Source: Acidobacteriaceae bacterium (lineage in GTDB: Bacteria; Acidobacteriota; Terriglobia; Terriglobales; Acidobacteriaceae). Taken from it: a DNA stretch of 44,416 nucleotides. Under the pieces are notes generated by a model. That model searched no databases. It was given only the letters and a program-made list of their open reading frames with translations, and was not told the origin of the DNA. The position numbers and the translations under genes were made by a program. Shown here piece by piece: positions 8,989 to 17,421 of this stretch (position 1 is its first letter; every line of letters starts with the position of its first letter). The DNA lies in contig JASHOY010000397.1 in assembly GCA_030038435.1 (NCBI GenBank), forward strand, positions 1 through 44,416, in the 5' to 3' direction.

Positions 8989-10053
8989 ATGACCGTCAGT
9001 ATCCGCGACGTCGCCAAGCTTGCCGGTGTCTCCAACGCCACCGTATCCCGGGTCATCAATGGCTCCGCCCTGGTCACACCGGAGACCACACGGCGCATCC
9101 AGGAGGTGATTCGGGAGCTGAAATTCGTTCCCAACCAGAGCGCGGTTCTGCTGAAGCACGGCAAGAGCCGGATCTACGGCGTCATTATTCCGGATATCAC
9201 GAACCCATTTTTCGTGGAGATGGTGAAGATTTTTGAAGGTCTGCTCTTCGAACGCGATCTCGAATTGCTGCTGTCCAACACCGATTTCCACCCCTCGCGA
9301 TCGCAACGATCCATTCACCGCATGCTGTTACGCCGCGTGGATGGGTTAGCTTTCATGGGTCCGGAACATGAAGCCGCGGCTCTTGACTCCCTGGTCCACA
9401 ACCGTATTCCAGTGGTGACCACCGGCCACCACCGCACGGCGCCGGGAATCAGCGATATTGTTGTGGATTTTCGCGACGGGATGGCTCAGATTGTCAGCCA
9501 CCTGAAACAGCTCGGCCATCGGAATCTGGGGTATATCGGCGGAAGCGAAGGTCTGGCCACCTCGCGCGACCGCCGCGATTCCTTCCTGGATGCGGTAGTG
9601 AAGCAGGGATTGTCGTCGCGCGAAGGCTGGATTGTAGAGGGAGACTACAAAATCAGCGGTGGGATGCAGGGCATGGACGCAATCCTGAGCCAGGAAAAGA
9701 TTCCCACAGCCGTAATTGCTGTAAACGATGTCACCGCAATCGGAGCGCTGCGAAAGGCGCACGAGCGAGGGCTTCACATCCCCGAGGATATTTCGGTTGT
9801 GGGTTGTGACGACATCGAGGTGAGCGATATGGTCTATCCTCCCTTGACGACGGTGAGGATTTCACGCCGGCATTACGCGGAAATGCTCTTCGAGGCGCTG
9901 CAATGGGGAACAGCAAACCTATCCCAACCGGGGAAATCGCTCTCCTTGCCCATGAAGCTGGTGGTTCGTCAATCCACCGGACCCGCGCCTGAGACGATAC
10001 GACGGTTCGCTGATGGGAACGGCTCGCGCAAACTTACCAAAAGATCACGTTGA
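8989..10053 (+). CDS. LacI family transcriptional regulator
   Basis: A 354-residue repressor of the usual LacI/GalR length. The helix-turn-helix is at residues 3-22 (SIRDVAKLAGVSNATVSRVI), followed by the hinge helix (KFVPNQSAVLLK) and a periplasmic-binding-protein-like effector domain to the C-terminus (e.g. IYGVIIPDITNPFF, VVGCDDIEVSDMVYPPLTTV). ATG start with GAGG 6 bases upstream. It is divergent from the TonB receptor and convergent with the SSS symporter gene, overlapping it by 20 bases. Similar palindromes in the receptor and GH35 promoters suggest it represses both and releases them on binding a sugar. The sugar is not identifiable from sequence. Confidence 0.93.
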   Translation: MTVSIRDVAKLAGVSNATVSRVINGSALVTPETTRRIQEVIRELKFVPNQSAVLLKHGKSRIYGVIIPDITNPFFVEMVKIFEGLLFERDLELLLSNTDFHPSRSQRSIHRMLLRRVDGLAFMGPEHEAAALDSLVHNRIPVVTTGHHRTAPGISDIVVDFRDGMAQIVSHLKQLGHRNLGYIGGSEGLATSRDRRDSFLDAVVKQGLSSREGWIVEGDYKISGGMQGMDAILSQEKIPTAVIAVNDVTAIGALRKAHERGLHIPEDISVVGCDDIEVSDMVYPPLTTVRISRRHYAEMLFEALQWGTANLSQPGKSLSLPMKLVVRQSTGPAPETIRRFADGNGSRKLTKRSR

Positions 10054-11614
10054 AGATCACGACCATGCAGGCCAGTCCAATGCCTAAAGCCAACGCAGGC
10101 CAGCCAATTAGCGCGGGCTTTCCGTCTGCCTCCGGTTCCGGAACCAGGCAATCAGTGCCGGCTCCGCGGCGCCAACCGACCCAGAGCGTAGAGACAAAAG
10201 CGACGGTGAAACCGAGGATGGCCCCATAGAAGTTGGCGGCCATCTGGCTGCCGTAGTGCAGCAGGTGAGCCAGCGCGAGAACCTGGTGAACAGCGGCGCA
10301 AAGAAGCCCAAGCAGAAAGCCGGTACGGCCTCCGCGCGCCGCTTTCCGCGGAGCGATGGCAGTGAGCGCCACCTGCGCAAACAACGGAGCGTTGAATGTG
10401 GCAAGGATCAGTTGGATGTAATCCATGAGGCTGTGAAAGCCAAGGGCGCAATAGGCTGCACCTACGGAAAGGAGCACCGCGCCGGCATTGGTCAAGCGGC
10501 TCACCGACGTGTAGTGCGCATCCCCGGCGCCCGGCCTGATCCATTGCTGGTAAACACCCTGAACCCAGGCCGAAGTGAATCCAGCCACGTTGTTCGAGAA
10601 GGTCGAGATCAAGCTTGCGGTAAGCCCCATAAACCCAATTACCATCCAAAAAGGGCTGTAGAAGTGCAGCATAAGCGAAGGCAGCGTGGCATTCCAGTTC
10701 CGGTTGAGGGCATTGCGGGATAGCACCAGCGGCGCGGCCACTCCGATCATGGGAATGAACATGGCAAAGGTCAGCTTGGCCCATCCGATACTGAGAGGAA
10801 TAAGGGGCGCAAGCTGCGGGGGACGCACCGCAAGAGCCCGCTGCAGCTGAATGAAATCCGTGCCCCAATAGCCGAAGCTGAGGATAAGCCCAAGGCCGAA
10901 GACCAGGCCAAACCGATCCATAACCGCGTGCGGAGCCAGCAGCGGCACTCCATGCCAGGCGTGGAAACGGCTGGCGGGAATTCTGGACATAGCGCGTCTC
11001 ACGCCGCCCAGTGACCGGATGACGAAAAAGAACAGCGGCACAACAGCCAGCAGCACCAACACGAAGTTCAGGATCTCAGTGTAGACAGTGGCGCGAAATC
11101 CGCCGACCCAAGTGTAAAAGAGAACCACCGGAGCAGCGACAAGAATGCCTTGAAGGAAGGTCCAGCCCATGAAGGCGGTCACGATGTCGGCTACGGCATA
11201 AAGACTGACGCCTGCGATCAAAAGCATCATGGTGGCCATGCACAGCGCAACGATGCTTCGCGTGGCATCGCCGTAATGGCGGCCGATGAAATCGAGAATG
11301 CTGGGGTTGCGGCCGCGGCTGTAGGCCGGCAATAGCCAGAAAGCGACGGCGATAAGCGCGGGAATCGCTCCGATCCAGTAGAAATGGCAGGCCAGCATTC
11401 CATATTCGGCGCCCAGGGCCATCATGCCGAAGACTTCGACCGAGCCGCAGTTGGCGGCGATGCACGCGGTGGCGCAAATCCACACCGGCAACGCAGAGGT
11501 GGCATTCAGATACTGGTTGGAATCGCCTTTGTGGCGCGCCGACCGAATTCCCAGGAGTATCAAACCGGCAAAATAAATCCCGGCAAAGGCGATATGGATG
11601 GGACTCCACTTCAT
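10034..11614 (-). CDS. Sodium:solute symporter (SSS) family transporter
   Basis: About 526 residues with roughly a dozen hydrophobic segments. SSS-type signatures include YTWVGGFRATVYTEILNF, the family's Gly-Gly...Ala-Val...Asp-like region, and WGTDFIQLQRALA. It should cotransport a sugar or similar solute with sodium across the inner membrane. I start it at the ATG at 11614 (MKWSPIHIAF) because the first transmembrane helix follows at once; in-frame ATG 11644 and TTG 11671 are alternatives, and no start has a strong Shine-Dalgarno. It follows the GH35 gene on the same strand and probably shares its operator-controlled promoter, so it likely imports the released sugar. Its last 20 bases overlap the convergent LacI gene. 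Confidence 0.88.
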   Translation of the reverse strand: MKWSPIHIAFAGIYFAGLILLGIRSARHKGDSNQYLNATSALPVWICATACIAANCGSVEVFGMMALGAEYGMLACHFYWIGAIPALIAVAFWLLPAYSRGRNPSILDFIGRHYGDATRSIVALCMATMMLLIAGVSLYAVADIVTAFMGWTFLQGILVAAPVVLFYTWVGGFRATVYTEILNFVLVLLAVVPLFFFVIRSLGGVRRAMSRIPASRFHAWHGVPLLAPHAVMDRFGLVFGLGLILSFGYWGTDFIQLQRALAVRPPQLAPLIPLSIGWAKLTFAMFIPMIGVAAPLVLSRNALNRNWNATLPSLMLHFYSPFWMVIGFMGLTASLISTFSNNVAGFTSAWVQGVYQQWIRPGAGDAHYTSVSRLTNAGAVLLSVGAAYCALGFHSLMDYIQLILATFNAPLFAQVALTAIAPRKAARGGRTGFLLGLLCAAVHQVLALAHLLHYGSQMAANFYGAILGFTVAFVSTLWVGWRRGAGTDCLVPEPEADGKPALIGWPALALGIGLACMVVIFNVIFW

Positions 11615-11720
11615 GAGCGGTGCGATTTTTCCCGGACCATCCATTGCACTTGATGGCCCTTGATCCGTCAAGAATTAATCGCCACCGAACCCATAAACCG
11701 GCTGGCTTGCCGGGATCGGT

Positions 11721-13352
11721 CTAAAAGCGGCCCATTGTGACTTGTACAACTTCAGGCTTCTCGTGGAAACACAAACCGCGGTCGGTCTCGTCGCCATTCC
11801 ATAGCCGCAACGGCTTCCAGACTCCAGCCACGTAGCTTCCCTGCTGCGCGGTCACAATCTGGCTGCGCATCCAGGGCAGCTTTCCGGGCAGGTGGAAGAT
11901 AACGCTTGCGTCTACGCCCGTAACCAGGAACTGGTTCGGGCCGAGACGCCCGATCAAAGCCGCACCGTGGGCGTCTTTGGTGCCTGGGGCTCGCCGCCCG
12001 TCAGGCTGCGGAAAGCCGAAGGAAACGGTGGCTTGCCAGTCGCCGAAATCAACCTCTTGCGTCGCCTGTCCGGGTTCCTCAACCGCGGTTTTGAGATTGC
12101 CCTCGAACTCCAATTGGGCTATCTCGCGGCTCATGGGACCGATGAGGCCAAAGTTGTAGCTGTGGCGCTTCCAGGGCTGATCTCCCAGGATGTTCCAACC
12201 CGTCTGGTCGACGCCGAAGGGCGAAAATCCGAGGGCGTCGTCCCCGAGGGCATAAAAGAAGAATTTGGCGAAGCTGTCGTCACGGCCGGTTTCAGGGATC
12301 CAAAGCGGGTTATCCGGCCGGCGATAGGTCGCCATCGTCTCGCGGTAGAATTGCGAATCGTCGCTGTAGATGTCAGGTCCGATCACGTCGATCGAGGAAG
12401 CAATACCGCGCCATAGCCAAATCAACTTCTGCACCGAGCCACCGCTGGGGTAGGCGATGCCGGGAGTGTCGAGCTGGCGCTGGGGCAACTCCGGGGGTGG
12501 GTAGTCGAGCCAGACGTTGATGTAATAAGGAATGTCGAACTCACGTTTCCCGGCGGTCGCGATTTCATTGATATACCTGGCCTGGTAATAAGCCTGAAAG
12601 ACCTCGTCGGCGTCTGCGCCGAAGACTTGCGTCCACGTTCCCGGCTGCTTATGAGCAACGGCGAGCAAATCGGCTGGCACCGCACCGCCAAACTCGCGAT
12701 CGGCGACGGGAGAGTTATCGCGAATGCTCCCTATGTTCCCCGATTCGTTCTCTACCTGGATCATAATGACCGTGTGCGCCTCGCCATCGATCTGCTTGAG
12801 ATGGCGCATCAGGGCCACAAAAGCGGCTTTATCGGCCTGAAGATTGTTGGAGGAGTTGGCCGAAAGCACGTCGATCGGCTGACCATCGGGCCGGATCACG
12901 TGGGGAAAACGGCTGGGATTATTCTTGACCCAGGCCGGCGCGTAATGCATGTTGCCGTTTTTCCAGGTGCCGAACCAGAGCAGGACCGCGCGCAGATGGT
13001 GTGCCCGCGCGCCCTCGACGAGCTGATCGACGTTGGTGTAATCAAACTGCCCTTCGCGCGGTTCGAACTGTTCCCAGTAAACCGGCGCCTCGATGGTGTT
13101 TGCATGCAACGCCGCCATCGACTCCCACACCTGGGGCAGTTCGCTCGGCCAGGCGCTGGAGTTGTGAATCTGTCCGCCCAGCACCAGAAAGGGGTGGCCA
13201 TCGACAAGCAGCGCATAGCGTCCGTCTTTCTGGACGATTCGCGGGGCTTCCTCAGCCCGCAGTGAAGGGCCGATGAGGAGTGCGCCCCAAAAGGTGATAG
13301 AGAGACACAGGCAGAGCAAAACCTTCGAGACACGAAGCGCAATTCGAAACAT
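11721..13352 (-). CDS. Exported GH35-like beta-galactosidase (DUF5597 type)
   Basis: A 543-residue protein with a signal peptide (about 1-33) and an N-terminal TIM barrel typical of GH35: LLVDGHPFLVLGGQIHNSS, APVYWEQFEPREGQFDY, then IQVENESG (acid/base probably E203) and LWIPETGRDDS (nucleophile probably E354). The C-terminal third resembles the DUF5597 beta-domain. It likely removes beta-linked galactosyl or related residues in the periplasm or outside. ATG start, with GAGGTGG in a palindrome upstream. The promoter carries a perfect LacI-type operator. A second 543-residue paralogue lies at 33431-35062, also next to a LacI gene. The SSS symporter is downstream. Confidence 0.9.
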   Translation of the reverse strand: MFRIALRVSKVLLCLCLSITFWGALLIGPSLRAEEAPRIVQKDGRYALLVDGHPFLVLGGQIHNSSAWPSELPQVWESMAALHANTIEAPVYWEQFEPREGQFDYTNVDQLVEGARAHHLRAVLLWFGTWKNGNMHYAPAWVKNNPSRFPHVIRPDGQPIDVLSANSSNNLQADKAAFVALMRHLKQIDGEAHTVIMIQVENESGNIGSIRDNSPVADREFGGAVPADLLAVAHKQPGTWTQVFGADADEVFQAYYQARYINEIATAGKREFDIPYYINVWLDYPPPELPQRQLDTPGIAYPSGGSVQKLIWLWRGIASSIDVIGPDIYSDDSQFYRETMATYRRPDNPLWIPETGRDDSFAKFFFYALGDDALGFSPFGVDQTGWNILGDQPWKRHSYNFGLIGPMSREIAQLEFEGNLKTAVEEPGQATQEVDFGDWQATVSFGFPQPDGRRAPGTKDAHGAALIGRLGPNQFLVTGVDASVIFHLPGKLPWMRSQIVTAQQGSYVAGVWKPLRLWNGDETDRGLCFHEKPEVVQVTMGRF

Positions 13353-13358
13353 CGCGGA

Positions 13359-13373
13359 ACCACCTCAGGTGGT
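13359..13373. repeat. 15-base palindrome covering the GH35 ribosome-binding site
   Basis: ACCACCT-C-AGGTGGT, perfect 7-base arms with a single central base. On the minus strand the right part reads GAGGTGG, the Shine-Dalgarno of the GH35 gene about 10 bases before its ATG. In RNA a one-base loop is sterically poor, so a DNA-level site is as likely as a hairpin. Confidence 0.4.
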
Positions 13374-13402
13374 AATGTAACCGGTTACATGTCTCTACGC
13401 AA
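13374..13402 (-). promoter_or_regulatory. Sigma-70-like promoter of the GH35-symporter operon
   Basis: On the minus strand: -35 TTGCGT (13402 to 13397, three consensus bases), 17-base spacer, -10 TACATT (13379 to 13374), the same -10 as in the receptor promoter. The start would fall near 13367, leaving a short leader that still contains the Shine-Dalgarno. The operator fills the spacer and part of the -10. Confidence 0.5.
13375..13390. promoter_or_regulatory. Perfect LacI-type operator before the GH35 gene
   Basis: ATGTAACCGGTTACAT, a perfect 16-base palindrome with central CG, 23 bases upstream of the GH35 start codon and within the predicted promoter. Its core TGTAACCGGTTACA closely matches the receptor site TGTAAACGGTTAAA, which ties the two promoters to one regulator, most simply the LacI at 8989. 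Confidence 0.7.
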
Positions 13403-13517
13403 CTGAGAACATTTCATATCTTCTCTCCGGAGCGAAAGATCGAGCCGCGGTTGCGGGAGCTTCTGAATACTTGCCGTTTCAGTCCGGCGGGGCGGCAGGC
13501 GTAAGTGCGCCGCGAAG

Positions 13518-14720
13518 CTAGGCCGCGGCTCCAAGTTGCGACAGCAATTCGGTCATTTCGACGGGGGAATCGACTGTGGTTCCGGCGGGAAGGCCAGGGG
13601 CGGCCGTGAACGCTTGCGAATGGCCCTCGAACCACACCAGAAATCGGTCTTGCTTCGCGCCGGGAAGCCGCTTGAGCTCGAGGAAAGAGTAAAAGGCAGC
13701 CATGTCCGCGTCGACGAGCGAACCGGCGGGGTCGAGATCATTGGTGCTCAAAGCATCGGCGACCATGGCGTTAAAAGGCTTCTGGCGCTGGCGCGGAGCA
13801 TAGCGCGCAAGAATGGTAGAGGGCTGAGCTCGGCGCAGGATTTCGCGGGTCGCCCATTGCACAAAGGTGGTGCTGAAAATCTGCGTTCCCGAGCCTTCCG
13901 TGAGCAGCGAAACAACGAACTGCTGGAGCCGTTCGTCGGTGCTCACCTTGCCGGCCGAAGGGATTTGCCGGGTTAATTCCGCGAGCTTGACGTGAAGCAC
14001 TTCGGGACCGCTGCCGGTCCTGATGCAGGACATCATGATGGCCAGGATCTGTTTGTTCACCGGGGCCAGGGCCGGATAGAGCAGGGGTGTGGCGCCGGCA
14101 GGCAGCGATTCCGCCAAGGGGCTGCCACCGTCTACATACCAATGCGCGTAAGGGGTGGTATCGACTGCAGTTCGTCGCGCGAACTCGGCAAGAAGGGCGG
14201 CGGGTGCGCCATCGCTGCGCACGCCGGTCCAGATTTGACCGGAATTGCGCAGTTTGTAAAAGAGAGGATAGGGAGGCGTGGCGGCTTCGCGACCGATGCA
14301 GATCATCACCAGCCGCGGGTAAGCAGCCAGCAAGGGCTTGACCGTGGCGTCGTAGAGTTGCACGAATTGATCGGCGGCACGGCGATAGGCGTCCATTTGC
14401 AGGGAAGACCACAGGAATGCAGTCATCTCGGCGAGAAAACGTTGCGGATCTTTGACGTTTTCAGAGTTGTCGAGATCGGATGAAACCCTGATGGTTCGAA
14501 ATGCGGAAAGCGAAGTGGGAGTGGCCTGAACAAATTCGAGACGGGCGACGATCTCGCGTTGCTCGATGGGGAACTTCCAGTCGTAGTCCCTGAGTTCGGC
14601 GAGAAAGACGGGAAGGAGCGCGACGGGAATCTTCTGCAGCGTGGCGAGGTGCGCATTCGCGATTTTTCTGCCTTCAGGCGGGTAGAAGGAAAAGTCGCTG
14701 CTGCTGAGCGAGATCGGCAT
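13518..14720 (-). CDS. Orphan protein coupled to a Tat-exported phosphatase-like gene
   Basis: A 400-residue protein that I do not recognise. There is no signal peptide or membrane segment. It looks soluble and mixed alpha/beta, with segments such as RLVMICIGREAATPPYPLFYKLRNSGQ, MMSCIRTGSGPEVLHVKLAELTRQIPS and TTFVQWATREILRRAQPS. The frame stays open further upstream, but I place the start at ATG 14720 (MPISLSSSDF): the upstream residues antisense-shadow the previous gene, and this ATG overlaps that gene's stop codon as TAATG, a translational-coupling arrangement. The partner is a phosphatase/sulfatase-fold protein, so the two probably act in one process. The function is unknown. Confidence 0.75.
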   Translation of the reverse strand: MPISLSSSDFSFYPPEGRKIANAHLATLQKIPVALLPVFLAELRDYDWKFPIEQREIVARLEFVQATPTSLSAFRTIRVSSDLDNSENVKDPQRFLAEMTAFLWSSLQMDAYRRAADQFVQLYDATVKPLLAAYPRLVMICIGREAATPPYPLFYKLRNSGQIWTGVRSDGAPAALLAEFARRTAVDTTPYAHWYVDGGSPLAESLPAGATPLLYPALAPVNKQILAIMMSCIRTGSGPEVLHVKLAELTRQIPSAGKVSTDERLQQFVVSLLTEGSGTQIFSTTFVQWATREILRRAQPSTILARYAPRQRQKPFNAMVADALSTNDLDPAGSLVDADMAAFYSFLELKRLPGAKQDRFLVWFEGHSQAFTAAPGLPAGTTVDSPVEMTELLSQLGAAA

Positions 14721-15874
14721 TATCCCAGCTCCGGAATCGGTTTGCCTTGGGCAAGGCGCGCATCGAGGCCAAAGAGGCCGGCCACGGTGGGCGTAACGTC
14801 GATGGACTCGATGGGCCGGTGCACGATGCTCCTCTCGCGAACGCCCGCGCCAAGCGCCATCATCCACGTGGTTCGCGCTGAAGCGCTGCCAGTGCGATGG
14901 TGCTGAAAGCCATTGCCGCCGGGATCGCTGTCGCCGTCGCGACCAAAATCCGGCAGGATAAGCACCGTGGTTTTGTCTTTGTACTCGGCATTCTGCTGGA
15001 TTTCGTTCCACAATTCCGCGCACAGGCGGTCTGTGCGGCGAATTCCGTCGAGATAAAGGGAATAAGCGCCGGAATGAGCGATGTCAATATCGTGCAAGGT
15101 AAGAAAGATCAGAGATGGCGCGAAGGTGCGCATTACATGCCTGGTCATGTAGACCGATAGATCGTCAGGACTCTCGAATTTTGAGGCCCGGCTCCTTAGT
15201 GTTGCCCGATCTATTTTCATCCGCGCCAGAAGCGCCTCAATGCTCTCCCGTTCGGCATCGGTGCGGGGAGCATCCGGTGTGTCGGGCGTCTCGTAGCTGT
15301 CGCGCAAAATGCTTGGGTAGGAATCGAGCTCGAGTCCCTGGTTGCCGCCGAGCACCGTCGAAAGCAGGCGTTTGGGAAGAATAACCTCGGCGCCGTCATC
15401 GGGTCCGTATCGCCGGCTTCGGCTCGAACCCATTTGCGCAAACAGGCTGCCCGGGGCAATCAGCCAGGCATCGTCAGCGGGACGCCGAAGATCTTTGCGG
15501 AAGTACTCGAAGATCGTGGGGTGGACGGGGGGTTGGGCGACAAAATTATCGAAGGTTTCGTATGCGCCTGTAGCGATGCTCGCGGTAGCTACGTAGTGAC
15601 CGAGAATTCCGTGGTTGACGACCTGCGTAAAAAAGCAGCTCTGCGGCGCAAGCGTATTAAGGAGATGAGGAATATACTGCTGCCCGTCGATGGAAAATGT
15701 CTCGTCGTCGCGGGCTCCGCCGCCGAAGGTGACAACGATGACTTTCTGCTTAGGATCAGCAGAGGAGCGCCGCGCACCGTAGGAGCGCACGCCTATCAAC
15801 GAGCCTGCAGTAGCACCAATTGTGGCGCGCAAGAAATCGCGGCGACTCAGGCTTACTCGTTGCGAATCGTTCAT
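14720..15874 (-). CDS. Tat-exported alkaline-phosphatase/sulfatase-fold protein
   Basis: 384 residues from the ATG at 15874; a TTG at 15907 would add 11 residues, and neither start has a good ribosome-binding site. A twin-arginine motif (SRRDFLRA, residues 10-17) opens a Tat signal. The mature part has the layout of the alkaline phosphatase/sulfatase superfamily: KVIVVTFGGGARDDETF near the N-terminus, then LTLHDIDIAHSGAY (likely metal ligands Asp and His), LPDFGRDGDSDPGG and FQHHRTGSA, and a C-terminal SIDVTPTVAGLFGLDA, which is also characteristic. Which residue is the nucleophile is not clear. The gene is translationally coupled to the orphan gene downstream. The substrate is unknown; DUF1501-like proteins are the nearest alternative. 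Confidence 0.78.
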   Translation of the reverse strand: MNDSQRVSLSRRDFLRATIGATAGSLIGVRSYGARRSSADPKQKVIVVTFGGGARDDETFSIDGQQYIPHLLNTLAPQSCFFTQVVNHGILGHYVATASIATGAYETFDNFVAQPPVHPTIFEYFRKDLRRPADDAWLIAPGSLFAQMGSSRSRRYGPDDGAEVILPKRLLSTVLGGNQGLELDSYPSILRDSYETPDTPDAPRTDAERESIEALLARMKIDRATLRSRASKFESPDDLSVYMTRHVMRTFAPSLIFLTLHDIDIAHSGAYSLYLDGIRRTDRLCAELWNEIQQNAEYKDKTTVLILPDFGRDGDSDPGGNGFQHHRTGSASARTTWMMALGAGVRERSIVHRPIESIDVTPTVAGLFGLDARLAQGKPIPELG

Positions 15875-16237
15875 GGATGGCTGGTGGCGCCAATTGGACC
15901 CGAGCAATTGCCGGGAAGAAAGGCCCTGGAACCACTACTGTTTCAGGAATCGCACTCGGACCCCTCGCTTCCTGAAAAACGAGTTCAATATAGGAGAGCT
16001 CAAAACCTGCTGTCAAGTCGGAGCCCGTAAACAACTTTCATTCCGCGGAAGATCGAAAAGCGATTCGCCTACTCAGCCGGTGCGGATGCCGGGAATCGAA
16101 TCGGATTCATAACCTGCGTCCGCTGCGGCCAGATAAAAGTCGGAGGTGTCGTACGATCGCACCCGAGGCGGAGGCAGATGACAGTGTTTGCGGCTGCTCG
16201 TCTCAGATTCCGGCTGCTGAGGTCCAGGCTCCCTCAT
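15875..16237. other. Intergenic stretch upstream of the Tat-phosphatase operon
   Basis: 363 bases without a convincing gene. The one clear structure is an inverted repeat, TTTCAGGAA (15941-15949) and TTCCTGAAA (15969-15977), centres 28 bases apart, 67-103 bases upstream of the phosphatase-like start. It could be a dimeric regulator site. I could not pick out a promoter with confidence. Confidence 0.5.
15941..15977. promoter_or_regulatory. Inverted repeat, possible regulator site
   Basis: Perfect 9-base arms TTTCAGGAA and TTCCTGAAA separated by 19 bases. The centre-to-centre distance of 28 bases is a little under three helical turns. No T run follows on either strand, so a terminator is unlikely. 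Its position before the phosphatase-like operon suggests regulation. Confidence 0.4.
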
Positions 16238-16942
16238 CTACATACTTTTTGTCGCCGTCATCGTTGTGCTCCAGCTCTCATCATCAGTCCCGAAATCGAA
16301 ATCAATTTTCTCCGTGCTCACCTTTCCCGTATAAACCAGCTTGTAAGTTTCTCCCTGGTAATCGGTGGTGATCCAGAACGTAACCGTATCGCCATCAATT
16401 TTTCCGTCGTGAATCTGCGTCGGAGATGTCGGCAGTCCCTCAACGGATCCCGTTACCGCACCCTCAGAAGCCGTCAGTTTGAATATCAGCGGCACGGCGC
16501 TGCCCTCGTAGTCGAAGGATCCCTTCCATGTTCCCGTCAAATTCGCAGCCGCCGGAGTTATGCCTGCGCTCGCACCGCGCATCACTGTCAACGGCGAGCT
16601 CCAGCTGCCATCCTCCGTCCCGAACGTAAACTCAATCTCGTCCCCATTCACCTTTCCCGAGTAAACCAGCTTGTAAGTTTCGTCCTGATAGTCCGTATTC
16701 ACCCAGAACGTTACCGTATCTCCATCGATCTTTCCGTCATGAATCTCGGCAGGCGACGTCGGCAGTCCCTCCACACTTCCGGTCAGTGCATCTCCGGAAG
16801 CCGTCAGATGCAGAATCAGCGGAATGCTGTCGCCGTTGAATTCAAACGACCCCTTCCACGTCCCGCTCAAATCTGCGGCTCGCAGCCTCGCTGTGGCCAC
16901 CAGGAAAAGCATCAGCCCCGCAACCGCAATCATCTTCCTCAT
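16238..16942 (-). CDS. Exported protein with two tandem copies of one ~100-residue domain
   Basis: A 234-residue protein with a signal peptide (about 1-23). The mature protein is two copies of the same domain: residues 24-121 and 134-232, period 110 residues. Each begins with a LSGTWKGSF/LTGTWKGSF strand and contains LTASxxxxTGSVEGLPTSP, IHDGKIDGDTVTFW, a TDYQxETYKLVY strand and FGTxDxSW. The pattern suggests a small beta-barrel or lipocalin-like fold. I do not know a function; similar single-domain proteins occur as exported hypotheticals in acidobacteria. Strong AGGAGG before an ATG. It is not clearly in an operon: the phosphatase-like gene lies over 350 bases downstream. Confidence 0.82.
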   Translation of the reverse strand: MRKMIAVAGLMLFLVATARLRAADLSGTWKGSFEFNGDSIPLILHLTASGDALTGSVEGLPTSPAEIHDGKIDGDTVTFWVNTDYQDETYKLVYSGKVNGDEIEFTFGTEDGSWSSPLTVMRGASAGITPAAANLTGTWKGSFDYEGSAVPLIFKLTASEGAVTGSVEGLPTSPTQIHDGKIDGDTVTFWITTDYQGETYKLVYTGKVSTEKIDFDFGTDDESWSTTMTATKSM

Positions 16943-17421
16943 CGCGGAATCCCTCCTGAAACTCCCGAGTCTACACCCTCATCCACCTGACCGCCAATCA
17001 AACTCCCGCATCCGTCCCGTGGCCCCTTATCCCTTTCCCGGCTCCGCTTTCTTGTGCGTCGTGTCACAAGACGTTCACACATCCGCTGTGATAGCATCCG
17101 CTTCTTGAGCAACTGGCGCCGCCGGACCCGCCTGATTCGAGTCCGCGGTGCCGGCTCGCCACCCTCGAAATGGACGAGGAAGACGCCCGACCGGGCCCTC
17201 GTGCCCGTAAATTCGGCTCGTCTGACGCCCCAGCCGGCGCCCTTCCGCAGTCCCTGCGCCTCCCCCCAAATGCTCCGGCCTCCGCGTTACTTAAGCGCCG
17301 CTGTTCTCGGCTCCGAATCTCCGGTTCACGCCTGCAGCGGCACGCACACCCTGCTCCCAGATCTCCATTCGCTGATCTCTGTCAGCGCGAACAACAAATC
17401 CATCCATAGAGGAGAAGCATC
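16943..17421. other. 479-base intergenic region before the EF-G-like gene
   Basis: Divergent region between the duplicated-domain protein and the EF-G-like gene. I see no convincing coding frame. CTTGTG...CACAAG (near 17051-17070) can form a weak 6-base stem. The only clear signal is GAGGAGAAG just before the ATG at 17422. Promoters for both genes should lie here, but no hexamer pair stands out. Confidence 0.5.
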
